A stretch of 7,979 nucleotides of DNA, taken from assembly GCA_021790375.1 (NCBI GenBank), contig JAJYEB010000075.1:1-7979 (forward strand). Direction: 5' to 3'. This document shows, in pieces, positions 1 through 6,462 of this stretch. Origin of the DNA: Chloroflexota bacterium (GTDB lineage: Bacteria; Chloroflexota; Limnocylindria; Limnocylindrales; CSP1-4). The position numbers were made by a program, and so were the translations under genes. Positions within the stretch are counted from its first letter, which is position 1. Every line of letters begins with the position of its first letter. The notes below the pieces were generated by a model. The model worked only from the letters and a program-made list of their open reading frames with translations, had not been told where the DNA came from and did no database searches.

Positions 1-623
1 AGACGCGCGAGCTGCGCATCGTGATCAAGGCCGACGTCCAGGGCTCGCTCGGCGCGATCACCCACGCCCTCGAGCAGGTGTCCACCGACGAGGTCCGGAT
101 CAACGTGATCCACGAGGGCACCGGCGACATCACCGACAACGACATCCTGCTCGCGTCGGCGTCCGACGCCATCGTGGTCGGCTTCAACACGAAGCTCGAC
201 CCGCAGGCGCGCCGCACCTCGGAGGCCGAGGGCGTGGACGTCCGGATCTACGACATCATCTACAAGCTGACCGACGACATCGAGGCCGCCCTCAAGGGGA
301 TGCTCGAGCCGGAGGTTGTGGAGGTGGTCGAGGGCCGGGCGGAGGTGCGCCAGGTCTTCAAGGTCGGGCGAGGCGGACAGGTGGTCGCCGGCTGCTACGT
401 CACCGACGGGCGGATCGTCCGCGGCGGGGCGCGGGTCTACCGGAGCGGGCGCGTGGTCGCGACCGACCGGATCGAGTCGCTGCGCCGCTTCCGGGACGAC
501 GTTCGCGAGGTGGCGGCGGGCTTCGAGTGCGGCATCGGCCTGGCGGGTCACCACGACCTGCAGGAGGGTGACGTGATCGAGTGCTTCACCCAGCAGACCG
601 TGTCGCGAGCGGTGAGCGCCTGA
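1..623 (+). CDS. infB: Translation initiation factor IF-2, C-terminal part (5' truncated)
   Basis: This is the C-terminal region of IF-2, the GTPase that delivers fMet-tRNA to the 30S subunit and promotes subunit joining. The reading frame is open from the first base (first whole codon at 3), so the gene begins upstream and the G domain is missing from the window. The visible part holds the typical KADVQGSLGAI segment, then IIHEGTGDI-like and LLASASDAIVVGFN motifs of the domain linking the GTPase to the C-terminus. The fMet-tRNA binding C2 barrel follows, with GRAEVRQVFKV, AGCYVTDG, SLRRFRDDVREV and the near-terminal ECGIGL and EGDVIECF. It ends at the TGA at 621-623 with a short tail (TQQTVSRAVSA). 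The methionine-like codon at 21 is internal, not a start. rbfA follows after 38 bases, as in most bacteria. Identification is very secure. Confidence 0.97.
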   Translation, partial: TRELRIVIKADVQGSLGAITHALEQVSTDEVRINVIHEGTGDITDNDILLASASDAIVVGFNTKLDPQARRTSEAEGVDVRIYDIIYKLTDDIEAALKGMLEPEVVEVVEGRAEVRQVFKVGRGGQVVAGCYVTDGRIVRGGARVYRSGRVVATDRIESLRRFRDDVREVAAGFECGIGLAGHHDLQEGDVIECFTQQTVSRAVSA

Positions 624-661
624 TCGCCGCGTCCGCAGCCGCGCACCGCGAAGGGGGCCCC

Positions 662-1165
662 ATGACCGAGCGCACGGCTCGCGTCGACCAGCTGCTCCAG
701 GAGGAGATCAGCCGGATCGTCGCGCGCGAGGTCCAGGACCCGCGCATCGGGTTCGCCACGGTCACCCGCGTGGAGACGTCGCCGGACCTGCGCCACGCGA
801 AGGTCTGGGTGTCCATCATCGGCCAGCCCGACGAGCGCCGGACGACCTTCCGGGCGCTGGCACGGGCGATGCCGTTCGTGCGGCACGAGCTCGGCACGCT
901 GCGCCTGCGGCGGATCCCGGAGCTGCATCTCGAGCTGGACGACAGCCTGGAGCGGGGCACGCGTGTCCTGCAGATCCTCGACGACCTCGAGGCGGGCCGC
1001 GAGCCGGCACCGGCGACGCCGGGGGAGACGCTGCCGTCCCCGGGTCCGGCGCGCGCCGAGAACGCCGATCTCGAGCAGGCGGGCGGAGCCGCGGTGCCGG
1101 CCCCCCGCCGCACCCATCGCCCGGCGGCCCACCGCGGTTCCGGGCGCGGAGCGCGTCGGTCATGA
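662..1165 (+). CDS. rbfA: Ribosome-binding factor A
   Basis: RbfA is a small KH-fold protein that binds the 30S subunit and assists late maturation of the 16S rRNA 5' end. The family core spans residues 1-110: an N-terminal helix (RVDQLLQEEISRIV), QDPRIGFATVTRVETSPDLR and HAKVWVSI, then the second helix with RHELGTLRLRRIPELHLELD. The ATG at 662 is chosen because it opens the conserved RTARVDQLLQEE segment and has an AAGGGGG ribosome site at 651-657. An in-frame upstream start at 581 would overlap infB and add 27 non-conserved residues. At 167 residues the protein is longer than the usual 115-135: about 55 C-terminal residues are Ala/Pro/Arg-rich and probably disordered. Its stop codon overlaps the next start (ATGA, 1162-1165). 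Confidence 0.95.
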   Translation: MTERTARVDQLLQEEISRIVAREVQDPRIGFATVTRVETSPDLRHAKVWVSIIGQPDERRTTFRALARAMPFVRHELGTLRLRRIPELHLELDDSLERGTRVLQILDDLEAGREPAPATPGETLPSPGPARAENADLEQAGGAAVPAPRRTHRPAAHRGSGRGARRS

Positions 1166-2319
1166 CCCCCCCGGCGGATCCCGCGGCACGGGCGAGCGCG
1201 GGATACCCTGCGCACCCCGGTCCCGTCAGCCCCTCGCTGACCGCCGAGGACCTCGCCGCGGTGCCGGTCGAGGTCGTGGAGCGGCTGCGCTCGGCGCGCC
1301 GCGTGCTCACGATCTGCCACGAGAACCCCGAGGCGGACGCGCTCGGGTCGGCGCTGGCGCTGGCCCTCGCGCTGGAGGAGCGTGGCGCGACGGCCACGCC
1401 CGTCTGCGCCGACCCGGTCCCCGTCCTCTACGACTTCATGCCCGCCATCGACCGGTTCTGGACCGAGCCCGACCCCGCGGTCGACTACGACCTGATCGTG
1501 GTGCTCGACTGCGGAGAGCTGGAGCGGGTGGGGCCGGTCCTCGCCACCCACCGCGAGCTGTTCGGACGGGTTCCCATCGTCAACATCGACCACCACAAGT
1601 CCAACCCCCGCTTCGGAGCGGTGAACTGGGTCGATCCGGCCGCTTCGGCCACCTGCGAGATGGTCACCCTGCTGCTCGGCGCCATGGGCGTGCCGCTCGT
1701 GACCGGCGGCCGTGCGGTGGCGGACGCGCTCATGGCGGGCCTGGTGATGGACACCGCCACGTTCCAGCATCCCAACGTCACGCCCCGCACCCTGCGGGTG
1801 GCGGCGGACCTGGTCGGGGCGGGCGCTCCGCTCTCCACGACGTCCCGCCTGCTGTACCGGACCAAGCCCGACGTGCAGCTGAAGCTGTTCGGGCGGGTGC
1901 TCGGACGGCTCGAGTCGGAGCTGGACGGGCGGCTCGTCTGGTCGACGCTCACGCTGGACGACCTGTCGGCCACCGGGGCGGTCCCGGCGTACTCGGAAGG
2001 GATCATCGACCTGCTGGCGCAGGCGAAGGCGGGCGAGATCGCACTGCTGCTGAAGGAACAGCCCTCGGAGACCCGCATCAGCATCCGGACGCGCGATGGT
2101 GGCCCGGACGCGGCCGTCCTCGCCGGGCGGTGGGGCGGCGGCGGCCATGCCCGCGCCTCGGGCGCCACGGTCCCGCTGCCGCTCGCGGAGGCGACGGCCG
2201 AGGTGCTCGACGCGGCGCGGCGGATGCTGGCAGCGGACGTGCCGGTGGCCACGCGGGAGCCGGCGACGGCTCAGCCCCCGCGGCCCCAGCGGGCAGCGTC
2301 GGCGGAGCCGGCCGCGTGA
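1162..2319 (+). CDS. nrnA: DHH/DHHA1 phosphoesterase, NrnA-type nanoRNase / pAp phosphatase
   Basis: This is a bifunctional-type oligoribonuclease NrnA: a Mn-dependent exonuclease that finishes 2-5 nt RNA fragments and, in several family members, dephosphorylates pAp or hydrolyses cyclic dinucleotides. The DHH domain shows motif I at residues 53-63 (HENPEADALGS), motif II at D116 (VVLDCGE), the DHH triad at 143-145 (NIDHHKSNP) and motif IV at D197 (VMDTATF). The C-terminal DHHA1 domain ends in the substrate-binding GGGGHARASG at 325-334. In motif I the first metal-binding Asp of the usual PDxDA is Glu57, a conservative but notable change. Length (385 aa) is somewhat above the usual 310-340 because of about 30 N-terminal residues and a Pro/Ala-rich C-terminal tail. 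The start ATG overlaps the rbfA stop, and the stop overlaps the truB GTG. The exact substrate (nanoRNA, pAp or c-di-AMP derivative) cannot be told from sequence. Confidence 0.9.
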   Translation: MTPPADPAARASAGYPAHPGPVSPSLTAEDLAAVPVEVVERLRSARRVLTICHENPEADALGSALALALALEERGATATPVCADPVPVLYDFMPAIDRFWTEPDPAVDYDLIVVLDCGELERVGPVLATHRELFGRVPIVNIDHHKSNPRFGAVNWVDPAASATCEMVTLLLGAMGVPLVTGGRAVADALMAGLVMDTATFQHPNVTPRTLRVAADLVGAGAPLSTTSRLLYRTKPDVQLKLFGRVLGRLESELDGRLVWSTLTLDDLSATGAVPAYSEGIIDLLAQAKAGEIALLLKEQPSETRISIRTRDGGPDAAVLAGRWGGGGHARASGATVPLPLAEATAEVLDAARRMLAADVPVATREPATAQPPRPQRAASAEPAA

Positions 2320-3326
2320 ACCGGGACGGCGACGGCGCGCACGGGAACACGGCGCGGCATGCTCCTCGGCGCGGGCCCGCCCGGCGGGGCGATCATGGCG
2401 CGGCGCCGCAGGCGACGACGAACGGGGTCCTCGTGGTGGCGAAGCCGGCAGGGCCGACGTCGCACGACGTCGTCGCGATCGTGCGACGGCTGTCGGGCGC
2501 CAGGCGAGTCGGGCACGGCGGGACGCTCGATCCGTTCGCCTCCGGCGTGCTCCCCGTCTTCATCGGCAGCGCCACCCGCATGGTCGAATATCACCTGCGC
2601 GATGCCAAGGCCTACCGCGCGGTGGCGTGCTTCGGTGCCCGGTCCACCACGGACGACATCGACGGCGAGCTGACGCCCGGCGAAGGCCCGGCTCCCACGC
2701 GCGCGTCGGTGGAGGAGGCCCTGCCCGTCTTCACCGGGCACATCGTCCAGCGGCCCCCGTCGTACTCGGCCGTCAAGGTGGCCGGGCGGCGCGCCTACGA
2801 GCTGGCCCGTCGCGGCGAGCAGCCCGAGCTGCACGACCGCGAGGTCGAGATCCACGAGCTGCGGCTGACCGGCTGGGACGACGCCGACCCGGAGCGCCCG
2901 TGCGCGACGCTCGAGGTGCGCTGTTCGGCCGGCACCTACGTGCGCGCGCTGGCGCGGGACCTGGGCGAGCGGCTGGGATGCGGCGGCTACCTCGGCGCGC
3001 TCGAGCGGACCGCGAGCGGCCCGTTCCGCATCCAGGACGCGATCGCCCTCGACGACCTCCGGCGGCTCCTGGTCGCGGGGTCGCTCGCGGGCCACCTGCT
3101 GCCGCCGGACGCGGGTCTCGACGCGTACCCCGAGGTGACGCTCCTGCCGGACGAGCTCGCCGCGATCGCCCGCGGCCAGGTGGTGCGGCTGCGCGGCGAC
3201 GACGTGGAGCCGGGGCCCGACGGGCTGGTACGCATCGTGGCGGCGGGACGCGGCGTGGTGGCCATGGCGCACCTGCGCGAGCACCGGCTGTACCCGGACA
3301 AGGTCCTGGCAGGCGCCGCGGGCTGA
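2316..3326 (+). CDS. truB: tRNA pseudouridine(55) synthase
   Basis: TruB isomerises U55 in the T-loop of almost all tRNAs to pseudouridine. The catalytic core starts at about residue 38 (NGVLVVAKPAGPTSHDVV). The catalytic aspartate is D72 in GHGGTLDPFASGVLP. Also visible are the conserved Tyr100 (KAYRAVACFG), the QRPPSYSAVKVAGRRAYELA segment, and CSAGTYVRALARDLGERLG with the conserved Arg210. A short PUA-like C-terminal region is weakly recognisable. The GTG at 2316 is taken as start because it overlaps the upstream stop (GTGA). The only ATG codons before the core, at 2359 and 2395, are in another frame. This gives about 37 extra Arg/His/Gly-rich N-terminal residues before the core; an internal GTG in the VLVVAKP segment would cut into the fold. 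The next gene starts 17 bases after the stop. Confidence 0.95.
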   Translation: MNRDGDGAHGNTARHAPRRGPARRGDHGAAPQATTNGVLVVAKPAGPTSHDVVAIVRRLSGARRVGHGGTLDPFASGVLPVFIGSATRMVEYHLRDAKAYRAVACFGARSTTDDIDGELTPGEGPAPTRASVEEALPVFTGHIVQRPPSYSAVKVAGRRAYELARRGEQPELHDREVEIHELRLTGWDDADPERPCATLEVRCSAGTYVRALARDLGERLGCGGYLGALERTASGPFRIQDAIALDDLRRLLVAGSLAGHLLPPDAGLDAYPEVTLLPDELAAIARGQVVRLRGDDVEPGPDGLVRIVAAGRGVVAMAHLREHRLYPDKVLAGAAG

Positions 3327-3343
3327 GCGGACGGGCGGAGCGG

Positions 3344-4375
3344 ATGCAGGTCCACGCCGACATCGACGGCCTGCCGGCCGGGGCGCGCCTGGCCGTGACC
3401 GTCGGCGTCTTCGACGGCATGCACCGGGGGCACGTTCGATTGCTCCGGTCGCTGGTCCGGGATGCCCGGCGCTGGCACGCCGAGCCCACCGTGGTCACGT
3501 TCGAGCCGCACCCGGATGCCGTGCTGCGCGGCGCGCCGCCGCCCCTGCTGTGCGACCCGGCGGAGCGGCTGGGGTGGCTCGAGCTGGCCGGCGTGCGACA
3601 CGTGGTGCTGCAGCGGTTCGACGAAGCGTTCGCCACGCAGACGCCCGAGGCGTTCCTCGGCCGGCTGCGATCCGGCCGCGAGCTGGCCGGCCTGGTGATG
3701 AGCCCGGAGTCGGCGATCGGCCGGGGGCGGGCGGGCACGCCGGAGCGGCTGCGGGAGCTCGGGGCGGGCGCGGGGTTCCGGGTCGAGGTGGTCCCTCCGC
3801 TCGAGTTCGCCGGGGGGCTCGTGTCGGCGAGCCGGATCCGCCAGGCGCTGTCCGCGGGACGGCTGCCGGAGGCTCGCCGGATGCTGGGTCGCGATCCGGC
3901 CGTCACCGGGCGCGTGGTGCGGGGAGACGCCCGGGGCCGCTCCCTGGGCTACCCCACGGCGAACCTCGCGTTCGATGCGCAGGTGGCGCTCCCGGCCGAC
4001 GGGATCTACGCGATCGAGGCCGGCTGGGGCGGCCCGGACCCGCTCCATCCGGCACGTACCGCGGGCGGGGTCGCGTCGCTGGGGGTGCGGCCCACGTTCG
4101 AGCCCGGTTCCCGGGTCCTGGAGGCGTACCTGTTCGGAGTCGACGACGACCTCTACGGGGAACGGCTGCGTGTCGCGTTCGTGCGGCGGCAGCGCGCGGA
4201 GCGGCGGTTCGAATCGGCGGAGGCCCTGGTCGCGCAGATGGACCGGGATGCGGCGCGCGCTCGATCGATCCTCGCCGCGCGCGGCGAGAGGGGCCGGCGC
4301 GGCACGCGGCTCGTCGGCGGCACACAGGCCCGCGGCGGCACACAGGCCGGCGCCGGCGACCCGCACAGCCCGTGA
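3344..4375 (+). CDS. ribF: Bifunctional riboflavin kinase / FMN adenylyltransferase (FAD synthetase)
   Basis: RibF phosphorylates riboflavin to FMN and adenylates FMN to FAD in the cytosol. The N-terminal adenylyltransferase domain carries the nucleotidyltransferase motif GVFDGMHRGH (residues 21-30), VVTFEPHP (50-57) and VSASRIRQAL. The C-terminal flavokinase domain carries GRVVRGDARGRSLGYPTANL (189-208), with the PTAN loop that binds ATP/Mg, and GVRPTF around P250. The expected catalytic Glu is E260 (VLEAYLFG), followed by DDDLYGERLRVAFV. The usual DFxFG flavin-site motif of the first domain is degenerate here (PESAIGRGRAG, with E122/S123 at the D/F positions). The last roughly 30 residues are a Gly/Arg-rich tail with a duplicated six-residue unit. 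GGAG at 3337-3340 lies just before the ATG. RibF between truB and rpsO is a widely conserved arrangement. Confidence 0.94.
   Translation: MQVHADIDGLPAGARLAVTVGVFDGMHRGHVRLLRSLVRDARRWHAEPTVVTFEPHPDAVLRGAPPPLLCDPAERLGWLELAGVRHVVLQRFDEAFATQTPEAFLGRLRSGRELAGLVMSPESAIGRGRAGTPERLRELGAGAGFRVEVVPPLEFAGGLVSASRIRQALSAGRLPEARRMLGRDPAVTGRVVRGDARGRSLGYPTANLAFDAQVALPADGIYAIEAGWGGPDPLHPARTAGGVASLGVRPTFEPGSRVLEAYLFGVDDDLYGERLRVAFVRRQRAERRFESAEALVAQMDRDAARARSILAARGERGRRGTRLVGGTQARGGTQAGAGDPHSP
4315..4348 (+). repeat. 18-base tandem duplication in the 3' end of ribF
   Basis: The 16-base unit CGGCGGCACACAGGCC occurs at 4315-4330 and exactly again at 4333-4348, an 18-base period that preserves the reading frame. 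It encodes two copies of a GGTQA-type hexapeptide in the disordered RibF tail. It looks like recent replication slippage with no obvious function. Confidence 0.8.
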
Positions 4376-5988
4376 GCACCGGGTCGGCGTCGTCCGGACC
4401 GGCAGGGCGGCGCACTCGCGTCGTCCGCGAGCGGATCGACCCGCGCCTCACCGCCGCGCTCTTCGCCAACTACCGCACCCCGGTGGACGCGATCCTCGAG
4501 CTCGTGGACAACGCCGTGGATTCGCGCGTGCCGGGCCGCCCGCTCGACGTCGACCTCTCGATCCGGCCCGGGATCCTCGTGCTCACGGTCGTCGGCGGCG
4601 AGGGGATGGGACCGCGCGACCTCGAGCGCGAGTACCTGCGCTGGGGCGGGTCGCGCAAGCGGGCCGGCGACCGGATCGGTCGCTACGGGCAGGGAGGCAA
4701 GGCGGCGGTCGGGCACCTCGGCGCCCGGTTCGCGATCGTCGCCGGACGGGCCGGAGACGACCGGGCCTACGGGTTCTCCGACCAGGACTACCGGGACCGG
4801 AGCAGGCTGCGAACGTACGAGCTGCAGGAGCGCCCGAAGCCGGTGGACGCCCCGCTCGGGTACGTCCGCATCGAGATCGGCGCCGTCGACCGCAACCCGG
4901 ACGCCCGCAAGCTGCGTCAGCGGCTCGCGGAGACCTATCGCCCGCTGCTCGAGGCCGGCGAGGTGGTGATCCGGGTCGACCGCGTGCCGGTGGTCCCGGC
5001 CGCCTGGCAGCTCGAGGAACGACACGAGGTGGGCGTGCGTGCCGGGGGGCGCATCGTCCGTGGCTGGTACGGGCTCCTCCCGGATCCGCCCCCGCCCGGG
5101 ACGGACCCCGGGGTGCGCCTCTATCACCTCGGTCGCCTCGTGGGATCGCCGGAATGGTTCGGTCATGCCGGGCCCGCGTCGCACCCGGCGCTCAACCGGC
5201 TGGTGGGCGAGGTCGAGCTGCCGCACGTCCCGGTGACCATGAACAAGAGCGACGTGGACCGGGGCAGCGACGAATGGGCGGCCGTCGAACAGCGCCTGCA
5301 CCGGCTGCTGGCGCCGGTGGTCCGGCGGCTCGGCCTCCAGTCCGGCACGATCGCGAGCCCCCAGGCGCTCCGCACAGCCGACCAGGTTCGGCGCATCCTG
5401 GCGCGCGCCCTGCGCCTCCTCGAGTCCGGCCGGCTGTTCGAGAGCGAGGAGGGGACGGCCGGCATGCGCGGTGACGGGCAGCTGAGCCTCGATGAGGCAG
5501 TCCACGCTGCGGGGCCGGCGCCCGACGAGCAGGGGGGCGAGCCCGCCCTGCCGATCGCCGATGCGAAGCCGGACGAGAGCGAGGGGAGCGAGGCCGGCGA
5601 GGTCGAACCCCCGGTGCCCGGCCGGCAGGATGAGGCCAAGGCGCCGCCGGTACGGCCGTCCGGCAGGGGAGTCCGCGGCCGAGCCATCGGCGAGGTGGTG
5701 ATACGTGCGCTCGACCCGCGGATGCGGAGCGCGATGGTGGTGGAGGACGGGGTGCGCCGCGTGGTCATCAACTCTCGGTACCCCCTCTACGAGGTGCGCA
5801 AGGGCGACATCTGGTACCAGCTCGAGACGGCGCTGCGCGAGGTGTGCGTCGCGATCCCGGAGGCGACCGTGCCGGAGTTCGAGCGGCGCGTGAACGAGCT
5901 GATGCTCGTGTCGCTGTCGCTCACGGAACGCCGCCGTCGGACACCGCGGCCGGCACGTCCCCGGACGCCGCCTCTGCTGCCGCCCTGA
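4372..5988 (+). CDS. GHKL-superfamily (MORC/HATPase_c_3-like) ATP-binding protein of unknown function
   Basis: This 538-residue protein begins with a Bergerat-fold (GHKL) ATPase. The N box is ELVDNAVDS (residues 43-51; E43 the presumed general base, N47 the Mg ligand). The second motif is degenerate, VVGGEGMG (73-80), where DxGxGM is expected. SRKRAGDRIGRYGQGGKAA (94-112) gives the ATP lid and third motif. A transducer-like region follows, with VTMNKSDVDRGSDEW at 288-302; K292 sits where MORC and GyrB/MutL-type proteins place a gamma-phosphate-contacting lysine. Residues about 365-438 are an acidic, Pro/Glu-rich probable disordered linker. A small conserved-looking domain (about 440-520; RRVVINSRYPLYEVRKGD, WYQLETALREV) and a basic tail end the protein. 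The GTG start overlaps the ribF stop (GTGA), so it is co-transcribed and probably translationally coupled. The fold assignment is firm, the MORC-like placement moderate, the cellular function unknown. No signal peptide or membrane segment is seen. Confidence 0.8.
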   Translation: MSTGSASSGPAGRRTRVVRERIDPRLTAALFANYRTPVDAILELVDNAVDSRVPGRPLDVDLSIRPGILVLTVVGGEGMGPRDLEREYLRWGGSRKRAGDRIGRYGQGGKAAVGHLGARFAIVAGRAGDDRAYGFSDQDYRDRSRLRTYELQERPKPVDAPLGYVRIEIGAVDRNPDARKLRQRLAETYRPLLEAGEVVIRVDRVPVVPAAWQLEERHEVGVRAGGRIVRGWYGLLPDPPPPGTDPGVRLYHLGRLVGSPEWFGHAGPASHPALNRLVGEVELPHVPVTMNKSDVDRGSDEWAAVEQRLHRLLAPVVRRLGLQSGTIASPQALRTADQVRRILARALRLLESGRLFESEEGTAGMRGDGQLSLDEAVHAAGPAPDEQGGEPALPIADAKPDESEGSEAGEVEPPVPGRQDEAKAPPVRPSGRGVRGRAIGEVVIRALDPRMRSAMVVEDGVRRVVINSRYPLYEVRKGDIWYQLETALREVCVAIPEATVPEFERRVNELMLVSLSLTERRRRTPRPARPRTPPLLPP

Positions 5989-6026
5989 TCGTCGGCGGCC
6001 CCACCGTCGGCACCGGGTCGGCCCGC

Positions 6027-6054
6027 CGGACGAGTACCACACGGACGAGTACCA
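6027..6054. repeat. 13-base direct repeat immediately upstream of the rpsO promoter
   Basis: CGGACGAGTACCA occurs at 6027-6039 and again at 6042-6054, separated by two bases (CA), a 15-base period. The second copy ends three bases before the proposed -35 element. It may be an activator or repressor site, or a slippage duplication. No protein can be assigned to it. Confidence 0.6.
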
Positions 6055-6057
6055 GGT

Positions 6058-6086
6058 TTGCCGAGCGCGTGCCCGGCTGTTACACT
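6058..6086 (+). promoter_or_regulatory. Predicted sigma-70-type extended -10 promoter for rpsO(-pnp)
   Basis: TTGCCG (6058-6063), a 17-base spacer, and TACACT (6081-6086) form a housekeeping-type promoter. TGT directly precedes the -10, giving an extended -10 element. Transcription would begin near 6093, leaving a leader of about 35 bases that is distinctly AT-richer (TTGATTGTTGTGATGTG) than the rest of the window. An internal promoter ahead of rpsO is common in this operon in other bacteria. Confidence 0.65.
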
Positions 6087-6127
6087 CCGCCGGTTGATTG
6101 TTGTGATGTGAAGGTTCGGAGGACCGA

Positions 6128-6397
6128 GTGCCGCTCGCGCGGGAGACCAAGGAAACGCTGATCAGCTCGTTTGCCGTCACGGACGGCGACACGGGCTCGC
6201 CGGAGGTCCAGATCGCACTCCTCACGGAGCGCATCAAGGACCTGACCGAGCACCTTCGGCGGTTCCCGAAGGACAACCACTCGCGTCGCGGCCTGCTCAA
6301 GCTCGTTGGACAACGGCGCCGACTCCTGGCGTACCTCGTGCGCAAGGACAACGCCCGCTACCGGGCCGTGATCGCGCGGCTCGGACTCCGCCGCTAG
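6128..6397 (+). CDS. rpsO: 30S ribosomal protein S15
   Basis: S15 is a primary-binding four-helix protein that contacts the 16S rRNA central domain three-way junction and nucleates platform assembly. The 89-residue product is the exact family length. It contains TGSPEVQIALLTERIKDL (loop and helix 2), the rRNA-binding KDNHSRRGLLKLVGQRRRLL and the C-terminal LVRKDNARYRAVIARLGLRR. The start is GTG at 6128, supported by GGAGG at 6118-6122 with a 5-base spacer and by alignment of the first residue with the family start. The Shine-Dalgarno can be drawn in a small hairpin with stem TCGG/CCGA (6116-6127) and AGGA in the loop. S15 represses its own mRNA in several bacteria, but no known S15 leader class is recognised here. 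It has its own promoter and sits upstream of pnp, the conserved arrangement. Confidence 0.98.
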   Translation: MPLARETKETLISSFAVTDGDTGSPEVQIALLTERIKDLTEHLRRFPKDNHSRRGLLKLVGQRRRLLAYLVRKDNARYRAVIARLGLRR

Positions 6398-6418
6398 GGC
6401 GGAGCGCCGCTGACGGCC

Positions 6419-6444
6419 ACGCCCAGGGCAGCAGCCCTGGGCGT
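6419..6444 (+). terminator. Strong rpsO-pnp intergenic hairpin (possible attenuator or processing site)
   Basis: ACGCCCAGGGC and GCCCTGGGCGT form a perfect 11-bp stem closed by the tetraloop AGCA, starting 21 bases after the rpsO stop. It has no proper T-run on its 3' side (TCGCTATGG), so a full intrinsic terminator is doubtful. A partial terminator, an RNA 3'-end stabiliser or a processing site for a double-strand RNase is equally possible. E. coli has a terminator and an RNase III site between the same two genes. Confidence 0.55.
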
Positions 6445-6462
6445 TCGCTATGGGCACCGGGA

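Noticed and set aside
581..661. Upstream in-frame start for rbfA at 581
   Set aside because: It overlaps the infB coding end and adds non-conserved residues; the ATG at 662 has a good ribosome site and matches the family N-terminus.
586..2148. 520-codon minus-strand open frame opposite rbfA and nrnA
   Set aside because: Low-complexity Arg/Gly/Asp composition typical of antisense frames; the plus strand carries clear rbfA and DHH motifs.
963..2315. Long plus-strand open frame extending upstream of truB
   Set aside because: It overlaps nrnA in another frame with Arg/Gly-rich low-complexity sequence. TruB homology starts only after about 2427, and the coupled GTG at 2316 is the sensible start.
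3550..4371. Upstream extension of the ATPase frame across ribF
   Set aside because: Shadow of ribF in another frame; the ATPase start at the GTGA overlap (4372) leaves a normal N-terminus before the N box.
5989..6030. Possible terminator after the ATPase gene
   Set aside because: Only loose GC complementarity (CGGCGG with CCGCC) over a long loop and no T-run.
4153..6351. Very long minus-strand open frame (732 codons) opposite the ATPase and rpsO
   Set aside because: It crosses two well-supported plus-strand genes and the rpsO promoter gap, and has no recognisable motifs. High G+C makes stop codons rare on the antisense strand.
6444..6462. Possible promoter -10 (CTATGG) in front of pnp
   Set aside because: Poor match, with no acceptable -35 because the strong hairpin occupies that position.
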